A stretch of DNA of 64,000 nt from Defluviicoccus sp. (GTDB lineage Bacteria > Pseudomonadota > Alphaproteobacteria > Rhodospirillales > Defluviicoccaceae), in contig JARSSM010000016.1 of NCBI GenBank assembly GCA_029624735.1, forward strand, positions 255,288 through 319,287. The letters run 5' to 3'. Of the stretch, positions 1-8,572 are shown piece by piece. Below the pieces are notes generated by a model that was not told the origin of the DNA, did not search any database, and was given only the letters and a program-made list of their open reading frames with translations. Position 1 is the first letter of the stretch. Every line of letters begins with the position of its first letter. A program made the translations under genes and the position numbers.

Positions 1-1
1 G

Positions 2-706
2 CCGACGCTCGTCTTTCTGCATGAGGCGCTGGGATGTGTCGCCGCTTGGCGTTCCTTCCCGCGCGCACTCGCAGACCGTCTCGGCTTCGGAGCCTTCGTG
101 TATAGCCGCGCCGGATTCGGCCGCTCCGGTCCGGGCGTGCTGCCGCTCCCGCTCGACTATCACCAGCGCGAGGCGCTCGAGTGCCTGCCTGCGCTGCTCG
201 ACCAGGCCGGCATTCGGCAGGCTGTGCTTGTCGGCCACAGCGACGGCGGGACGATGGCGCTCGTGCATGCCGGCTTGGTGCGCGACCCGCGTGTCCGAGC
301 CTTGGTGACGATGGCGGCGCATGTCTTCAACGAAGATGTGACAGTCCAGGGAATCGAGGCGGCGAAGCGGGAGTACCGCGACAGTTTTCGACAGCCGTTG
401 ACTCGCTATCACGGCAACAAGGCAAGCGCGGTATTCTGCGGTTGGAGCGATATCTGGTTGAGCCCCGCCTTTCGCAGTTGGACGATCGCGCCGGCGCTCG
501 CTGGAATCACGCAGCCGCTGCTTGCGGTTCAGGGCGAGAACGACCGCTACGGCACCCTCGCTCAGCTGGACGCGATCGTCGAAGGCGTCTCGGGTCCGGC
601 CGAGCGGCTGATCATGCCCGCGTGTGGCCATGTCCCGCATCTGGAGAAAAAAGACGAACTCGTGGATGCCGTCGCGCGCTTTGTGGGGAGCCTGGAGCTT
701 GCTTGA
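2..706 (+). CDS. Alpha/beta hydrolase, 5' end cut by the window edge
   Basis: The frame is open from base 2, so the true start lies outside the window. The visible N-terminus has the fold's typical first strand (LVFLHEALG), followed by YSRAGFGRS. The nucleophile elbow is GHSDGG, with its serine codon at 239-241. A late acidic residue in QGENDRYG and a histidine in CGHVPH complete the likely Ser-Asp-His triad. It is therefore probably an active soluble hydrolase, but the substrate cannot be told from sequence. The stop codon lies one base before the next gene's ATG, which suggests translational coupling. Confidence 0.85.
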   Translation, partial: PTLVFLHEALGCVAAWRSFPRALADRLGFGAFVYSRAGFGRSGPGVLPLPLDYHQREALECLPALLDQAGIRQAVLVGHSDGGTMALVHAGLVRDPRVRALVTMAAHVFNEDVTVQGIEAAKREYRDSFRQPLTRYHGNKASAVFCGWSDIWLSPAFRSWTIAPALAGITQPLLAVQGENDRYGTLAQLDAIVEGVSGPAERLIMPACGHVPHLEKKDELVDAVARFVGSLELA

Positions 707-707
707 A

Positions 708-1160
708 ATGGACAGCGACCGGAGGCGATCCGTGATCCTCAAGGGCCTGCTTTGCCTTGCCGCCGCCAGCCTGATCGCCGCATCGCCTGCGCGCGCGGCG
801 GAACCCAAGATCTATCCAGGTGCCAAGGCGGAGGTCGTCGAGGCGAGGCCCGGCATGGGCATGCCGCCCGGGACCAAGATCCGCTTCTATACGACGGAAG
901 CGTCGTTTGAGAAGGTGCTGGCTTTCTACAAGGGGCTTTACCCGGAGATCGCCATGGCCGCCCCGCCGCCGATGCTGCCTGCCGGTCAGAAGGTGGTGTG
1001 GGCCTTTTTCGGCCTCGACGGCAAGACAGATCTTACCGCCTCAAAACACTGGATGAAAATCCAGCGGCCGGCGATCATGGACGCACGGATGGAAGGCGGG
1101 GTGATGAAGTATATCGATGTGCGCGACGTCACCCTCATCCAGTTCATTGAAAGCCAATAG
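708..1160 (+). CDS. Small exported protein of unknown function
   Basis: The protein has 150 aa. The ATG at 708 is chosen because it begins one base after the preceding stop and yields a normal signal peptide: a basic DRRR stretch, a Leu/Ala core, and a likely cleavage after SPARAA. An in-frame ATG at 624 would place 28 extra residues inside the hydrolase gene and is unlikely. The mature part is about 120 residues with the phrase IRFYTTEASFEKVLAFYKG, which resembles small periplasmic proteins of unknown role. No catalytic motif is visible. Confidence 0.7.
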   Translation: MDSDRRRSVILKGLLCLAAASLIAASPARAAEPKIYPGAKAEVVEARPGMGMPPGTKIRFYTTEASFEKVLAFYKGLYPEIAMAAPPPMLPAGQKVVWAFFGLDGKTDLTASKHWMKIQRPAIMDARMEGGVMKYIDVRDVTLIQFIESQ

Positions 1161-1178
1161 CTGGGTATCGGTGCCGCC

Positions 1179-1892
1179 ATGAGCGATGTCTTGGCGCTGC
1201 GCCATGTTCCGTTCGAGGACTTGGCCTACTTCGAATCCATCCTTGCCGAAAGAGGCTTGGGCGTTCGCTACGTCGACGCGGTTACCGACGATCTGGCCGC
1301 AAGCGATGCCGTTCGGCCGCCCCTAGTGGTGGTGCTGGGCGGGCCGATCGGCGCCTACGAGGACACAGCCTATCCTTTCCTCGGTGACGAGCTGCGGCTG
1401 ATCGAGCATCGTCTGCGGGCGAACAGGCCGACCCTCGGCATCTGCTTAGGCGCGCAGCTGATGGCCCGCGCACTCGGCGCCCGCGTTTATCCCGGTCCGG
1501 TCAAGGAGATCGGCTGGGCACCGCTGACGCTGACCGAGGCCGGCCGCCGGAGCCCGTTACGCTTCATTGGCGAAAGCGAAGGCGGCGGCGTTGTCCTGCA
1601 CTGGCACGGCGATACCTTCGACCTGCCGGACGGGGCGGTGCACCTTGCTTCATCAACGCTCTACGAAAACCAGGCGTTCTCGTGGGGGCAATCGGCCTTG
1701 GCGCTACAGTTTCATGCCGAGGCTGGCGGGCGCGGGCTAGAGCGCTGGTTCGTCGGCCATGCCGCGGAAATCGGCGCGCAACCGGGACTTTCGGTCGCTG
1801 CCTTGCGCGCCGACAACGAACGTTTCACGCCGTCGGTGACGGCAGCGGGCCAAGCGTTCTTCAGCGCCTGGCTCACCAGAATCGGTCTGTAA
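1179..1892 (+). CDS. Class I glutamine amidotransferase (GMP synthase-like domain)
   Basis: The protein has 237 aa. The class I GATase triad is present: the nucleophile Cys89 in GICLGAQL, and His179 and Glu181 in LQFHAEAGG. GGPIGAYED near residue 55 is the usual oxyanion-strand region. No synthetase domain is attached, so this is a stand-alone amidotransferase of the type often labelled 'glutamine amidotransferase' in proteobacteria. It would release ammonia from glutamine or a gamma-glutamyl compound. The acceptor is unknown. It is convergent with ilvD, with an 18-base gap. Confidence 0.85.
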   Translation: MSDVLALRHVPFEDLAYFESILAERGLGVRYVDAVTDDLAASDAVRPPLVVVLGGPIGAYEDTAYPFLGDELRLIEHRLRANRPTLGICLGAQLMARALGARVYPGPVKEIGWAPLTLTEAGRRSPLRFIGESEGGGVVLHWHGDTFDLPDGAVHLASSTLYENQAFSWGQSALALQFHAEAGGRGLERWFVGHAAEIGAQPGLSVAALRADNERFTPSVTAAGQAFFSAWLTRIGL

Positions 1893-1910
1893 AGCGCCGC
1901 TGCGGACTTC

Positions 1911-3779
1911 CTACGCTGGTCCTACGCGCTTGCAGGTGATCTGCGAGACATCGCGGACCGCGCCGCGGGAGGCACTCGTCGTCAGCGCCGCGTAAGCCTG
2001 CAGGGCAGGGGAGACGTGGCGCTTGCGGCCCGCCGGCCGCCAGGCTTGTGCGCCGCGCGCTTCCATCGCCGCACGCCTTCGGTCGAGTTCGGCATCGTCA
2101 ACGGCAAGCCGGATCGAGCGCTTGGGAATGTCGATCTCGATCCGGTCGCCCGGCTCGATGAGGGCGATGGCACCGCCTTCGGCCGCCTCAGGCGAGACAT
2201 GGCCGATCGAAAGGCCAGACGTGCCGCCAGAGAAGCGGCCGTCGGTCACCAGGGCGCAGGCTTTGCCCAGCCCCTTCGATTTGATGTAGCTGGTGGGATA
2301 CAGCATCTCCTGCATGCCAGGGCCGCCGCGCGGCCCCTCGTAGCGGATGATGACGACATCGCCCGCCTGGACCTCGCCGCCCAGGATCGCCACCACGGCG
2401 GCATCCTGGCTCTCATACACCTTGGCCGGGCCGGCAAATACGAGGACCGAGGGGTCGACGCCGGCGGTCTTTACGATGCAACCTTCCAGGGCGATGTTGC
2501 CGTAGAGAACGGCCAAACCGCCGTCCTGGCTGAAGGCGCTTGCGGCGCTGCGGATGCAGCCTCCGGTACGGTCGAGGTCGAGCGTCTCGTAGCGGCGGTC
2601 CTGGCTGAACGGCTCGGTCGTGCGGACGCCGCCGGGGGCGGCGCGATAGAAGGTCTGCACGTCGGCGTCCGCAGAGCGCACGACATCCCAGCGCTCCAGC
2701 GCGCCCTGCAGCGTGGCGGCGTGCACCATCGGCTGATCGCCGTGGACGAGCCCGGCGCGATCGAGCTCGCCCAGGATCGCCATGACGCCACCGGCGCGGT
2801 GAACATCCTCAAGGTGCACGTCCGCGGCCGAAGGTGCGACCTTGCACAGATGCGGGACGCGCCGCGACAGGCGGTCGATATCACGCATGGTGAAATCAAC
2901 GTGCGCCTCGGCTGCTGCCGCCAACAGGTGCAACACCGTGTTGGTGGAGCCGCCCATGGCGATGTCGAGCGCCATTGCGTTTTCGAAAGCGGCGAAATTC
3001 GCGATTGAGCGCGGCAGAACGCTCTCATCGTTCTGTTCGTAGTAGCGCCTGGCGAGGGACACGATCAGCCGGCCGGCATCGCGCAGGAGGCGGCCACGCT
3101 CGGCATGGGTGGCGAGCACACTGCCGTTTCCAGGCAGCGCAAGGCCCAACGCCTCGGTCAGGCAGTTCATCGAGTTGGCCGTGAACATGCCGGAGCATGA
3201 GCCGCAGGTCGGGCACGCGGAGCGCTCCAGCGCTTGGGTGTCCTGTTCGGAAACGCGCTCGTCAGCAGCAGCAACCATCGCGTCGATCAGATCAACCGCG
3301 CGGGTTTCGCGGCCCTGAACGAACTTGCCCGCTTCCATCGGGCCGCCGGAGACGAACACGGTCGGGATGTTGAGGCGCAGTGTCGCCATCAGCATGCCGG
3401 GCGTGATCTTGTCGCAGTTGGAGACGCAGACCAGCGCATCGGCACAATGGGCGTTGACCATGTACTCGACGGCATCCGCAATCAGCTCGCGCGACGGCAG
3501 GCTATAGAGCATGCCGTCGTGGCCCATGGCGATGCCGTCGTCGACCGCGATCGTGTTGAACTCGCGGCCGATACCACCAGCCTTGGCGATCTCTTCGGCG
3601 ATGATGCGGCCGAAATCGCGCAAGTGGACATGGCCAGGCACGAACTGCGTAAACGAGTTGGCAATGGCGATGATTGGCTTGCCGAAATCCGCATCCGTCA
3701 TGCCAGTGGCGCGCCAGAGCGCACGGGCGCCCGCCATGTTGCGGCCATGGGTCGTCGTGCGCGAGCGGTAGTGCGGCAT
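1911..3779 (-). CDS. ilvD: Dihydroxy-acid dehydratase
   Basis: The protein has 622 aa, full length for the long IlvD form. It dehydrates 2,3-dihydroxy-isovalerate and -methylvalerate to the 2-keto acids in valine, isoleucine and leucine synthesis. The N-terminus ([17 protein letters not shown]) is typical. The Fe-S cluster cysteines lie at Cys122 (CDKITPGM) and in the [11 protein letters not shown] segment at about 189-195. The C-terminal [20 protein letters not shown] motif is also present. No other ilv gene is adjacent. The sequence directly upstream holds a short Leu/Ile-rich reading frame that may regulate it. Confidence 0.97.
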   Translation of the reverse strand: MPHYRSRTTTHGRNMAGARALWRATGMTDADFGKPIIAIANSFTQFVPGHVHLRDFGRIIAEEIAKAGGIGREFNTIAVDDGIAMGHDGMLYSLPSRELIADAVEYMVNAHCADALVCVSNCDKITPGMLMATLRLNIPTVFVSGGPMEAGKFVQGRETRAVDLIDAMVAAADERVSEQDTQALERSACPTCGSCSGMFTANSMNCLTEALGLALPGNGSVLATHAERGRLLRDAGRLIVSLARRYYEQNDESVLPRSIANFAAFENAMALDIAMGGSTNTVLHLLAAAAEAHVDFTMRDIDRLSRRVPHLCKVAPSAADVHLEDVHRAGGVMAILGELDRAGLVHGDQPMVHAATLQGALERWDVVRSADADVQTFYRAAPGGVRTTEPFSQDRRYETLDLDRTGGCIRSAASAFSQDGGLAVLYGNIALEGCIVKTAGVDPSVLVFAGPAKVYESQDAAVVAILGGEVQAGDVVIIRYEGPRGGPGMQEMLYPTSYIKSKGLGKACALVTDGRFSGGTSGLSIGHVSPEAAEGGAIALIEPGDRIEIDIPKRSIRLAVDDAELDRRRAAMEARGAQAWRPAGRKRHVSPALQAYAALTTSASRGAVRDVSQITCKRVGPA

Positions 3780-3785
3780 GGCTAG

Positions 3786-3836
3786 TCAGTCCTCGATCAG
3801 CCGCGAGCGGGCAGCTCTAATAAGCTCTAGTAACAT
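3786..3836 (-). CDS. Possible 16-residue leader peptide ahead of ilvD
   Basis: This short frame reads MLLELIRAARSRLIED and stops 6 bases before the ilvD ATG, in the same frame. Six of its 16 residues are Leu or Ile. The first Leu codons are TTA and CTA, which are very rare in this GC-rich sequence, followed by CTT and ATT. Such a composition is what a branched-chain amino-acid leader peptide needs. There is no convincing Shine-Dalgarno sequence. A TAATAT box lies 7 bases upstream of the ATG, so the message may be leaderless. The role is inference only. Confidence 0.4.
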   Translation of the reverse strand: MLLELIRAARSRLIED

Positions 3837-3843
3837 GTCGACG

Positions 3844-3849
3844 ATATTA
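3844..3849 (-). promoter_or_regulatory. Candidate -10 box for ilvD
   Basis: TAATAT on the minus strand matches a sigma-70 -10 element well. Its spacing would put the transcript start at or next to the ATG of the leader frame at 3836. No good -35 hexamer lies 16-18 bases further upstream; TTGCTG is present, but with a spacer of only 15. Confidence 0.35.
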
Positions 3850-3920
3850 GCGGCGAACAAGCCTCAGCAACCGCCGGCCACCGCTCTCCGGCGTTAGGCT
3901 TGATGCTGCGGGGCCGCGCC

Positions 3921-4697
3921 CTACTTCTGCTGCAGGACTTTGCCGACCTTCGAGTTGTCGTTGTAGACCAGGAAGGCTGCGACATCGAGCTTCTCGGCCG
4001 CGGCGACCATGCCGACGTCCTTGGCGATGAAGCGGACCTGAATGTCATCGACCGATGCCGGCCCGACCTTGCCCTTGTATGTCCAGCGCAACATCGCAGC
4101 ATCAAACGTACCCGCCGGCACCGTCACCTTGTAAGCGCCGACGTAGGTCAGCGTCAGATCGAGTGTGCCGCTGTGCTCAAGATCGTCAGGGTCGTCGAGG
4201 TCATAGACGTTGACCTTGAGGGTCATCGTCTTCTCATCGCCCGCGTTCATGCCGGCGATCAGCAGTGGCTGGGCCGGCGAGTAGCGGGTGAGCACGCCCT
4301 TGTCGTTGTCCTGCTCTGACACGATTGAGAGGCTCTCGCCCTTGGCCTCATGGAGAAAAACGGTCCGGTTGCCGACCGTATAGCGCCACTGGCCCGGCTT
4401 ATCGCTCGCTGTGATCTTGTGCTGTTCGGTATTGTTGTCGGTGTTGCCACTCACCACAGCGTAGGTACGCGTTCCGGCGCTCAGTGTGGCCAAGCTTGGA
4501 TCGATCGTGAACGCCGGCACCGGATCGCCGATGACGCCGGGCAGATACTTCTCCCCTGCCGCCCGCATGTCGGCAGGCAGCGGTACCACCGCGCCGACGC
4601 CTTGGGCGCGCGCGCCCTCGGGCGACGAAATCAGGAACAACGAAAGCAGAGTGCCGCCTAAGACGGCTGGAAGCGAACGTTGCGTCAGGCGTGACAT
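3921..4697 (-). CDS. Secreted protein of unknown function
   Basis: The protein has 258 aa. The N-terminus has a signal peptide (basic start, then VLGGTLLSLFLIS, likely cleavage after GARAQ). The mature part is rich in beta-type alternation and has no cysteine. Its second half contains the phrase TVPAGTFDAAMLRWTYKGK, reminiscent of periplasmic proteins that bind or carry a lipid or polysaccharide chain, but I cannot assign a family. It lies 48 bases after the DUF2950 gene on the same strand, so it may be its operon partner. A good Shine-Dalgarno (GAGGAGGATTCG) precedes the ATG. Confidence 0.7.
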   Translation of the reverse strand: MSRLTQRSLPAVLGGTLLSLFLISSPEGARAQGVGAVVPLPADMRAAGEKYLPGVIGDPVPAFTIDPSLATLSAGTRTYAVVSGNTDNNTEQHKITASDKPGQWRYTVGNRTVFLHEAKGESLSIVSEQDNDKGVLTRYSPAQPLLIAGMNAGDEKTMTLKVNVYDLDDPDDLEHSGTLDLTLTYVGAYKVTVPAGTFDAAMLRWTYKGKVGPASVDDIQVRFIAKDVGMVAAAEKLDVAAFLVYNDNSKVGKVLQQK

Positions 4698-4745
4698 CGA
4701 ATCCTCCTCATCCGAGCGCTTGTTGGCGCGTTCCTCAGGACCAGT

Positions 4746-5693
4746 CTATTCGGCGACGGCTTCCCACGTCTTGTCGGGATCGTAGGCGGTGATCGCCGCC
4801 GCAAGTTTTGCGGTATTTTCGCCCAGGTTCTTCTCGAACACCATACCCTGGTGGCTGCACTGGAACGTCATGATCCCCGAGCGGCCGTAATCCGCGGGCC
4901 ACGCCAGCAGCGCGTAACCGGCGATCATATTGCCGTTGATGATGTAATCGTACTTGCCGCCCGGTGGGTTGGCGCCCTGGCCGGTCAGGATGCGAAAATG
5001 GTAGCCGCGGTAGGGCTCGCCGGCCTTGCGCTGGCCGAGGTACTCTTCGGCGCTTGCAGCCATGGGACCGAAGGGACTAGGACCGGCGCTGGCGCTCTCC
5101 TGCCAGTAAAGCCCGTCCTGCTGACCGGGGGTGCTCGCCAGCCTTTGTGCATATTCGAGCACCTGGTCACCGTCGTGATCGGCGGCGGCATACTCGACCT
5201 GAGCCGTCAGATACGCCCGGCAAAGCGCAATTGCTGCCAGTTCGTGGTTGCCGATCCGCCGGTCCGTGATCTCCTCAATTCCCGCCGCAACGTCGAAGGT
5301 CCAGCCATCGGCTCCCTTCACCAGCGGGATCGGCATCGGCCAGCCCTGGTTGCCGATCACCACGGTCATCTGGTCCGGACCGGCCGGCACGAGGCTTAGG
5401 CCACGCGCGATGCCGGCGCGCAGCCGCTGCAGCGCAAGCCGCGCCTCGGCCGGATCGCCACCGACAAGATCCGCCTGATGCTCCGGTCCGAACAGCGCTA
5501 TCAGTCCCTGGCTGCCTTCGTTCATCACGGCGGACCGGAAGGCGTCGAGCGCCTTTTCCGGCGACGGATAGACGGCCGTGGCTGCGCGCGCATCGGATCC
5601 GCCGCCATGGAACGCGGCTGCGAAGGCAACGACGCTGGCGACCGTCGCTGCGGCGAGACGACAACGGATCGTCGGCTGAGCTGTCTTGTTCAT
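4746..5693 (-). CDS. DUF2950 family exported protein
   Basis: The protein has 315 aa. The N-terminus carries a signal peptide ending near DARAAT. The sequence then follows the DUF2950 pattern: YPSPEKALDAFRSAV near the start, a central NELAAI-like segment with YAAADHDGDQVLEYAQR, GLYW, then YRGYHFRILTGQG, GYALLAWPADYGRSGIMTF and a C-terminal NLGENTAKLAAAI. The function of the family is unknown. In many proteobacteria these genes sit next to DUF3300 genes, as here, which suggests a shared envelope role. Confidence 0.88.
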   Translation of the reverse strand: MNKTAQPTIRCRLAAATVASVVAFAAAFHGGGSDARAATAVYPSPEKALDAFRSAVMNEGSQGLIALFGPEHQADLVGGDPAEARLALQRLRAGIARGLSLVPAGPDQMTVVIGNQGWPMPIPLVKGADGWTFDVAAGIEEITDRRIGNHELAAIALCRAYLTAQVEYAAADHDGDQVLEYAQRLASTPGQQDGLYWQESASAGPSPFGPMAASAEEYLGQRKAGEPYRGYHFRILTGQGANPPGGKYDYIINGNMIAGYALLAWPADYGRSGIMTFQCSHQGMVFEKNLGENTAKLAAAITAYDPDKTWEAVAE

Positions 5694-5741
5694 TGCAAGC
5701 CCTCCAAGTACCCGGTCATATTGCTTTCGCGTCGGCGGTTC

Positions 5742-7322
5742 TTAGCGACGCCGTTCCCTGCCACCATCGCCGCCACGGCTTCGTCGGCCGCGATCGCCGT
5801 CCCGTGATGCGCGATCACCGCGGCCAACGTTGGCCATCCCGCCGCCATCACCGTTCGCCTTGCGTAGGCCGCCACCGCCGTCGCGCTGGCCACCGCCAAC
5901 GGACGCGGGCGTAGCCCTCGGCTTACCGCCGCCTTGGCGGCTCTGTGCGCCACGACTGGCAGCCCTACGCGTCTCGCTGCGCGGCTGCAGGGCGGCGACA
6001 CCGCCAGCAGTCTCACGCTTTCCGTAGCCCCCTCCCTTCGCTCGCTGGGTCGCCTTCGGTTGCCCTGCCGCCTGCGTCCCGCGATTGCGTTCACGGAGCT
6101 GCTCCGTCACCTGCCGTTGCGTCCCGGCATTGGGGAGTCGGACATCCTTCTTCTTTGCGGCGCGCGTGGCCCCATCGCTCCGCCCCGCTGTCTGCCGCGT
6201 TGGCGCAACGCCACCCTTCTTCCAATCGCCAGCTTTCAGATCGCCGACCTGCTGCCGTGAGCGCGCGCGGTCCGTGGTGCCACGCCGGTTGCGCAGCTCA
6301 TTCTGGACCCGGTCCCGGTCGTAGCGACCGCCACCGACGACGACGGTGCTGTCCTCGATGTTGATATTGCGGCCTCCATGTCCATCGTGGTCGTCGTCGT
6401 CGTCAAACCAGTCGTCACCGTCGGAGATGGCGTAGCCGAGCAGCCCGCCAACGACCGCACCACCTGCAAACGTCGCCGCACTCTCCCAGAAGCTGGTCTG
6501 CGGTTCGGCGTAGCTGACCATCGGCGGACCGGTATAGGGCGCCGGTGCGTACGCGGGCGCTTCGGTGTAGACGGCTTCAGCCGCCGGCGCCGCTGCTGGT
6601 GCCGCAGTAGGTGCTGGGGCAGGAGCGTCCGATGTTGCCGACGGTGCGGCCGGCTGTGCCGCGGGTGCTGCCGCCTTTTCTGGTGCCGGGATCGGCAGCT
6701 CTTCCTCAACCACCTCGGGCGGCTCGATCGCTGCCAGCAATGCTTCAGGATCGTATTTCGGGATCGAGACGGTCTTCGGATCGGCCGGCAGGATGCGGAT
6801 GATGTCCTCCTCGGCTACGACTTTCTGCTGCTTGTTGCTGACGAGGATGCCGCTGTTGTACGCCCCCCAGCGGATATCCTGAATCGCGCCCTGAACGTCG
6901 TCGAGTTGATCAACGACCGCGTCGCCCACGGTTTCGGTCCAGTCGATGTACTCATTCATCTGACTGATGAGGTTGGGATAATTGAGGAGGCCAAGGATGC
7001 TCTTGTCCCACTCCGGATCGGGGGTGAGCTTCGGGTCCTTCTTGCGCTTTTCCAGAAAACGTTCGGCTTGAACGACCTGCAGCGGCTGCGTCGATGCCTG
7101 CAGGACGAGCGCCAGCACCGGATCGGGATAGAGCGCGACGGGCGCGACCAGGGAGGGGAGGTCCTCCGTTGCCGCGCTTCCGTCAGGGGTGGCCGCCTCG
7201 TTGGACTGCGCCAGCGCGGCTTGCCGTCCACTCGCGGTGACGGCAAGCAGCCCTAGCATCAGCGCCAGAGTCACGGCAGTCCAGCCGCGCCCCCATCGTT
7301 GGCTCGAAGATGTCTTCGCCAT
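5742..7322 (-). CDS. DUF3300 family exported protein with a Gly/Arg-rich tail
   Basis: The protein has 526 aa. The ATG at 7322 is preferred over the one at 7364 because GGGAGG stands 8 bases before it. It starts a signal peptide that ends near AALAQ. Residues about 50-200 are the DUF3300 core (LVAPVALYPDPVLALVLQAST, WDKSILGLLNYPNLISQMNE, IQDIRWGAYNSGIL). A long Ala/Pro stretch follows, then a glycine-zipper-like helix (AGGAVVGGLLGYAI), an acidic DDDDDHDGHGG patch, and a C-terminal 150 residues rich in Gly, Arg and Gln that look disordered. The function is unknown. It pairs with the DUF2950 gene. Confidence 0.88.
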   Translation of the reverse strand: MAKTSSSQRWGRGWTAVTLALMLGLLAVTASGRQAALAQSNEAATPDGSAATEDLPSLVAPVALYPDPVLALVLQASTQPLQVVQAERFLEKRKKDPKLTPDPEWDKSILGLLNYPNLISQMNEYIDWTETVGDAVVDQLDDVQGAIQDIRWGAYNSGILVSNKQQKVVAEEDIIRILPADPKTVSIPKYDPEALLAAIEPPEVVEEELPIPAPEKAAAPAAQPAAPSATSDAPAPAPTAAPAAAPAAEAVYTEAPAYAPAPYTGPPMVSYAEPQTSFWESAATFAGGAVVGGLLGYAISDGDDWFDDDDDHDGHGGRNINIEDSTVVVGGGRYDRDRVQNELRNRRGTTDRARSRQQVGDLKAGDWKKGGVAPTRQTAGRSDGATRAAKKKDVRLPNAGTQRQVTEQLRERNRGTQAAGQPKATQRAKGGGYGKRETAGGVAALQPRSETRRAASRGAQSRQGGGKPRATPASVGGGQRDGGGGLRKANGDGGGMANVGRGDRASRDGDRGRRSRGGDGGRERRR

Positions 7323-7409
7323 TGTTGCTGCCTCCCTATCCGCGCCAGCACCTGCGGCAACCACCGCCGCTGCCCAAACGCAACGTCCTCGCGCCGAGTG
7401 AGGCTTGGC

Positions 7410-8057
7410 TTATTTCGCTGGCTGCGCCTTGGGCTTCGGTTTCAGCTGCACGCCGCCCGCCTCAATCACTTCGATCTGCACCAGATCGCCGATCTTGAGC
7501 GTCTTGAGTTTCTGCTGGTTTTCGTAGTTGCGGACGTTGAGCGTTTTGACCTCGCCGCCGGCGTTGCGCAAGGTGACGGTATTGTTGATGGCGTCGACAG
7601 CCGCGACTTCGGTCACCACCACCATCCGTTCCGCTGCCGCCCGACCGGGGGTCTCGCCGGGCTCTGCCTTCATGGTCGCCACTTCGCGGCGGACACCGAG
7701 AGGAGCGGATCCGGGCGGCAGGGCTCTGACACTCACCTTCTGAAAGGCGCCCAGGATCACGATGTCGTTCTTCTTGACCTTCGTCAGATCGGCGTCAGCC
7801 GGAGCCTGCAACGTTTCGACCCTGCCGTCGGCCATGCGCAGCGTTACCGTGCGCGCCTTGCGATCGACGGCTTGAACCGTTGCTTCGGTCTCGGCATAGG
7901 ATTCGGCAATCACCGTTTCCGGTTGTGCGGTCGCTGGCACCACTGCCGGCGCCGGCGCCTCGGACTTGCTCTTGTCGTCACTGCTGCATGCGCTCAGCAG
8001 GGGCAGGCTCGCCGTCAGGGCGACCGCGACCGTCCGCCAACCCAAGTGCTTTGCCAT
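7410..8057 (-). CDS. Lipoprotein of unknown function
   Basis: The protein has 215 aa. The ATG at 8057 is chosen because GGGAGGA lies 5 bases upstream and because it gives a clean lipoprotein signal peptide with lipobox LSAC near residue 25. The mature protein has two similar halves. Each carries an ATVQAVDRKARTVTLRMADG-like or EVAAVDAINNTVTLRNAGG-like strand pair followed by a 'K..D.V...' turn. They look like duplicated small beta domains, of a kind seen in proteins predicted to bind ligands or metal in the envelope. The substrate is unknown. Confidence 0.75.
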   Translation of the reverse strand: MAKHLGWRTVAVALTASLPLLSACSSDDKSKSEAPAPAVVPATAQPETVIAESYAETEATVQAVDRKARTVTLRMADGRVETLQAPADADLTKVKKNDIVILGAFQKVSVRALPPGSAPLGVRREVATMKAEPGETPGRAAAERMVVVTEVAAVDAINNTVTLRNAGGEVKTLNVRNYENQQKLKTLKIGDLVQIEVIEAGGVQLKPKPKAQPAK

Positions 8058-8091
8058 TTCTTCCTCCCACAGTGATATTGACCCGGCAGCA

Positions 8092-8490
8092 TTACCACTC
8101 CGCCAAGTCAACAACAAGCGGGCCAAGGATTACAAGCCAGCAGAATCCGGCGACCAGGAGTGACAGCATCACCGCGGCGCTGCCGAGATCCTTTGCGCGC
8201 TGTGAGAGTTCGTGGCGGTCGAAGGAGACGCGGTCGACCACGGCTTCGATCGCCGAGTTGAGCAGCTCGACGACGAGGACGAGCACGGCCGAGCTGACGA
8301 GGACGATCCGCTCGACGATGGTGACAGGAACAACGAGCGCGACCGGCAGCAGCACCGCGAATAGCATCAATTCCTGACGGAAGGCGGCTTCCTCGTGCCA
8401 GGCTTGGCGGAAGCCGTTCAGCGAGTATTTCACTGCCGCCCGCAGGCGCTCGAGGCCGCCGCGGCTCTTGAAGGGGCTTCGCTGCTGCAT
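8092..8490 (-). CDS. dgkA: Diacylglycerol kinase
   Basis: The protein has 132 aa, the usual length. It is an integral membrane trimer that phosphorylates diacylglycerol, recycling lipid left after periplasmic glucan modification. Seen in the sequence: an amphipathic N-terminus with EAAFRQE, three hydrophobic helices, and the signature ELLNSAIEAVVDR together with AKDLGSAAVMLSL. The gene ends 34 bases before the lipoprotein ATG, so the two may be co-transcribed. Confidence 0.95.
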   Translation of the reverse strand: MQQRSPFKSRGGLERLRAAVKYSLNGFRQAWHEEAAFRQELMLFAVLLPVALVVPVTIVERIVLVSSAVLVLVVELLNSAIEAVVDRVSFDRHELSQRAKDLGSAAVMLSLLVAGFCWLVILGPLVVDLAEW

Positions 8491-8572
8491 GGGCTCCCTC
8501 GTCGCTGGCCGCGGCAGTCAGGCGCTTGGCTGGGCCGCACGGCAACCTGTGGCTGGCGCCAATGCCTCCGCT

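Noticed and set aside
2016..3008. A 330-codon open frame on the plus strand
   Set aside because: It is exactly antisense to ilvD, has no ribosome-binding site and no recognisable domain. GC-rich genes often have such open antisense frames.
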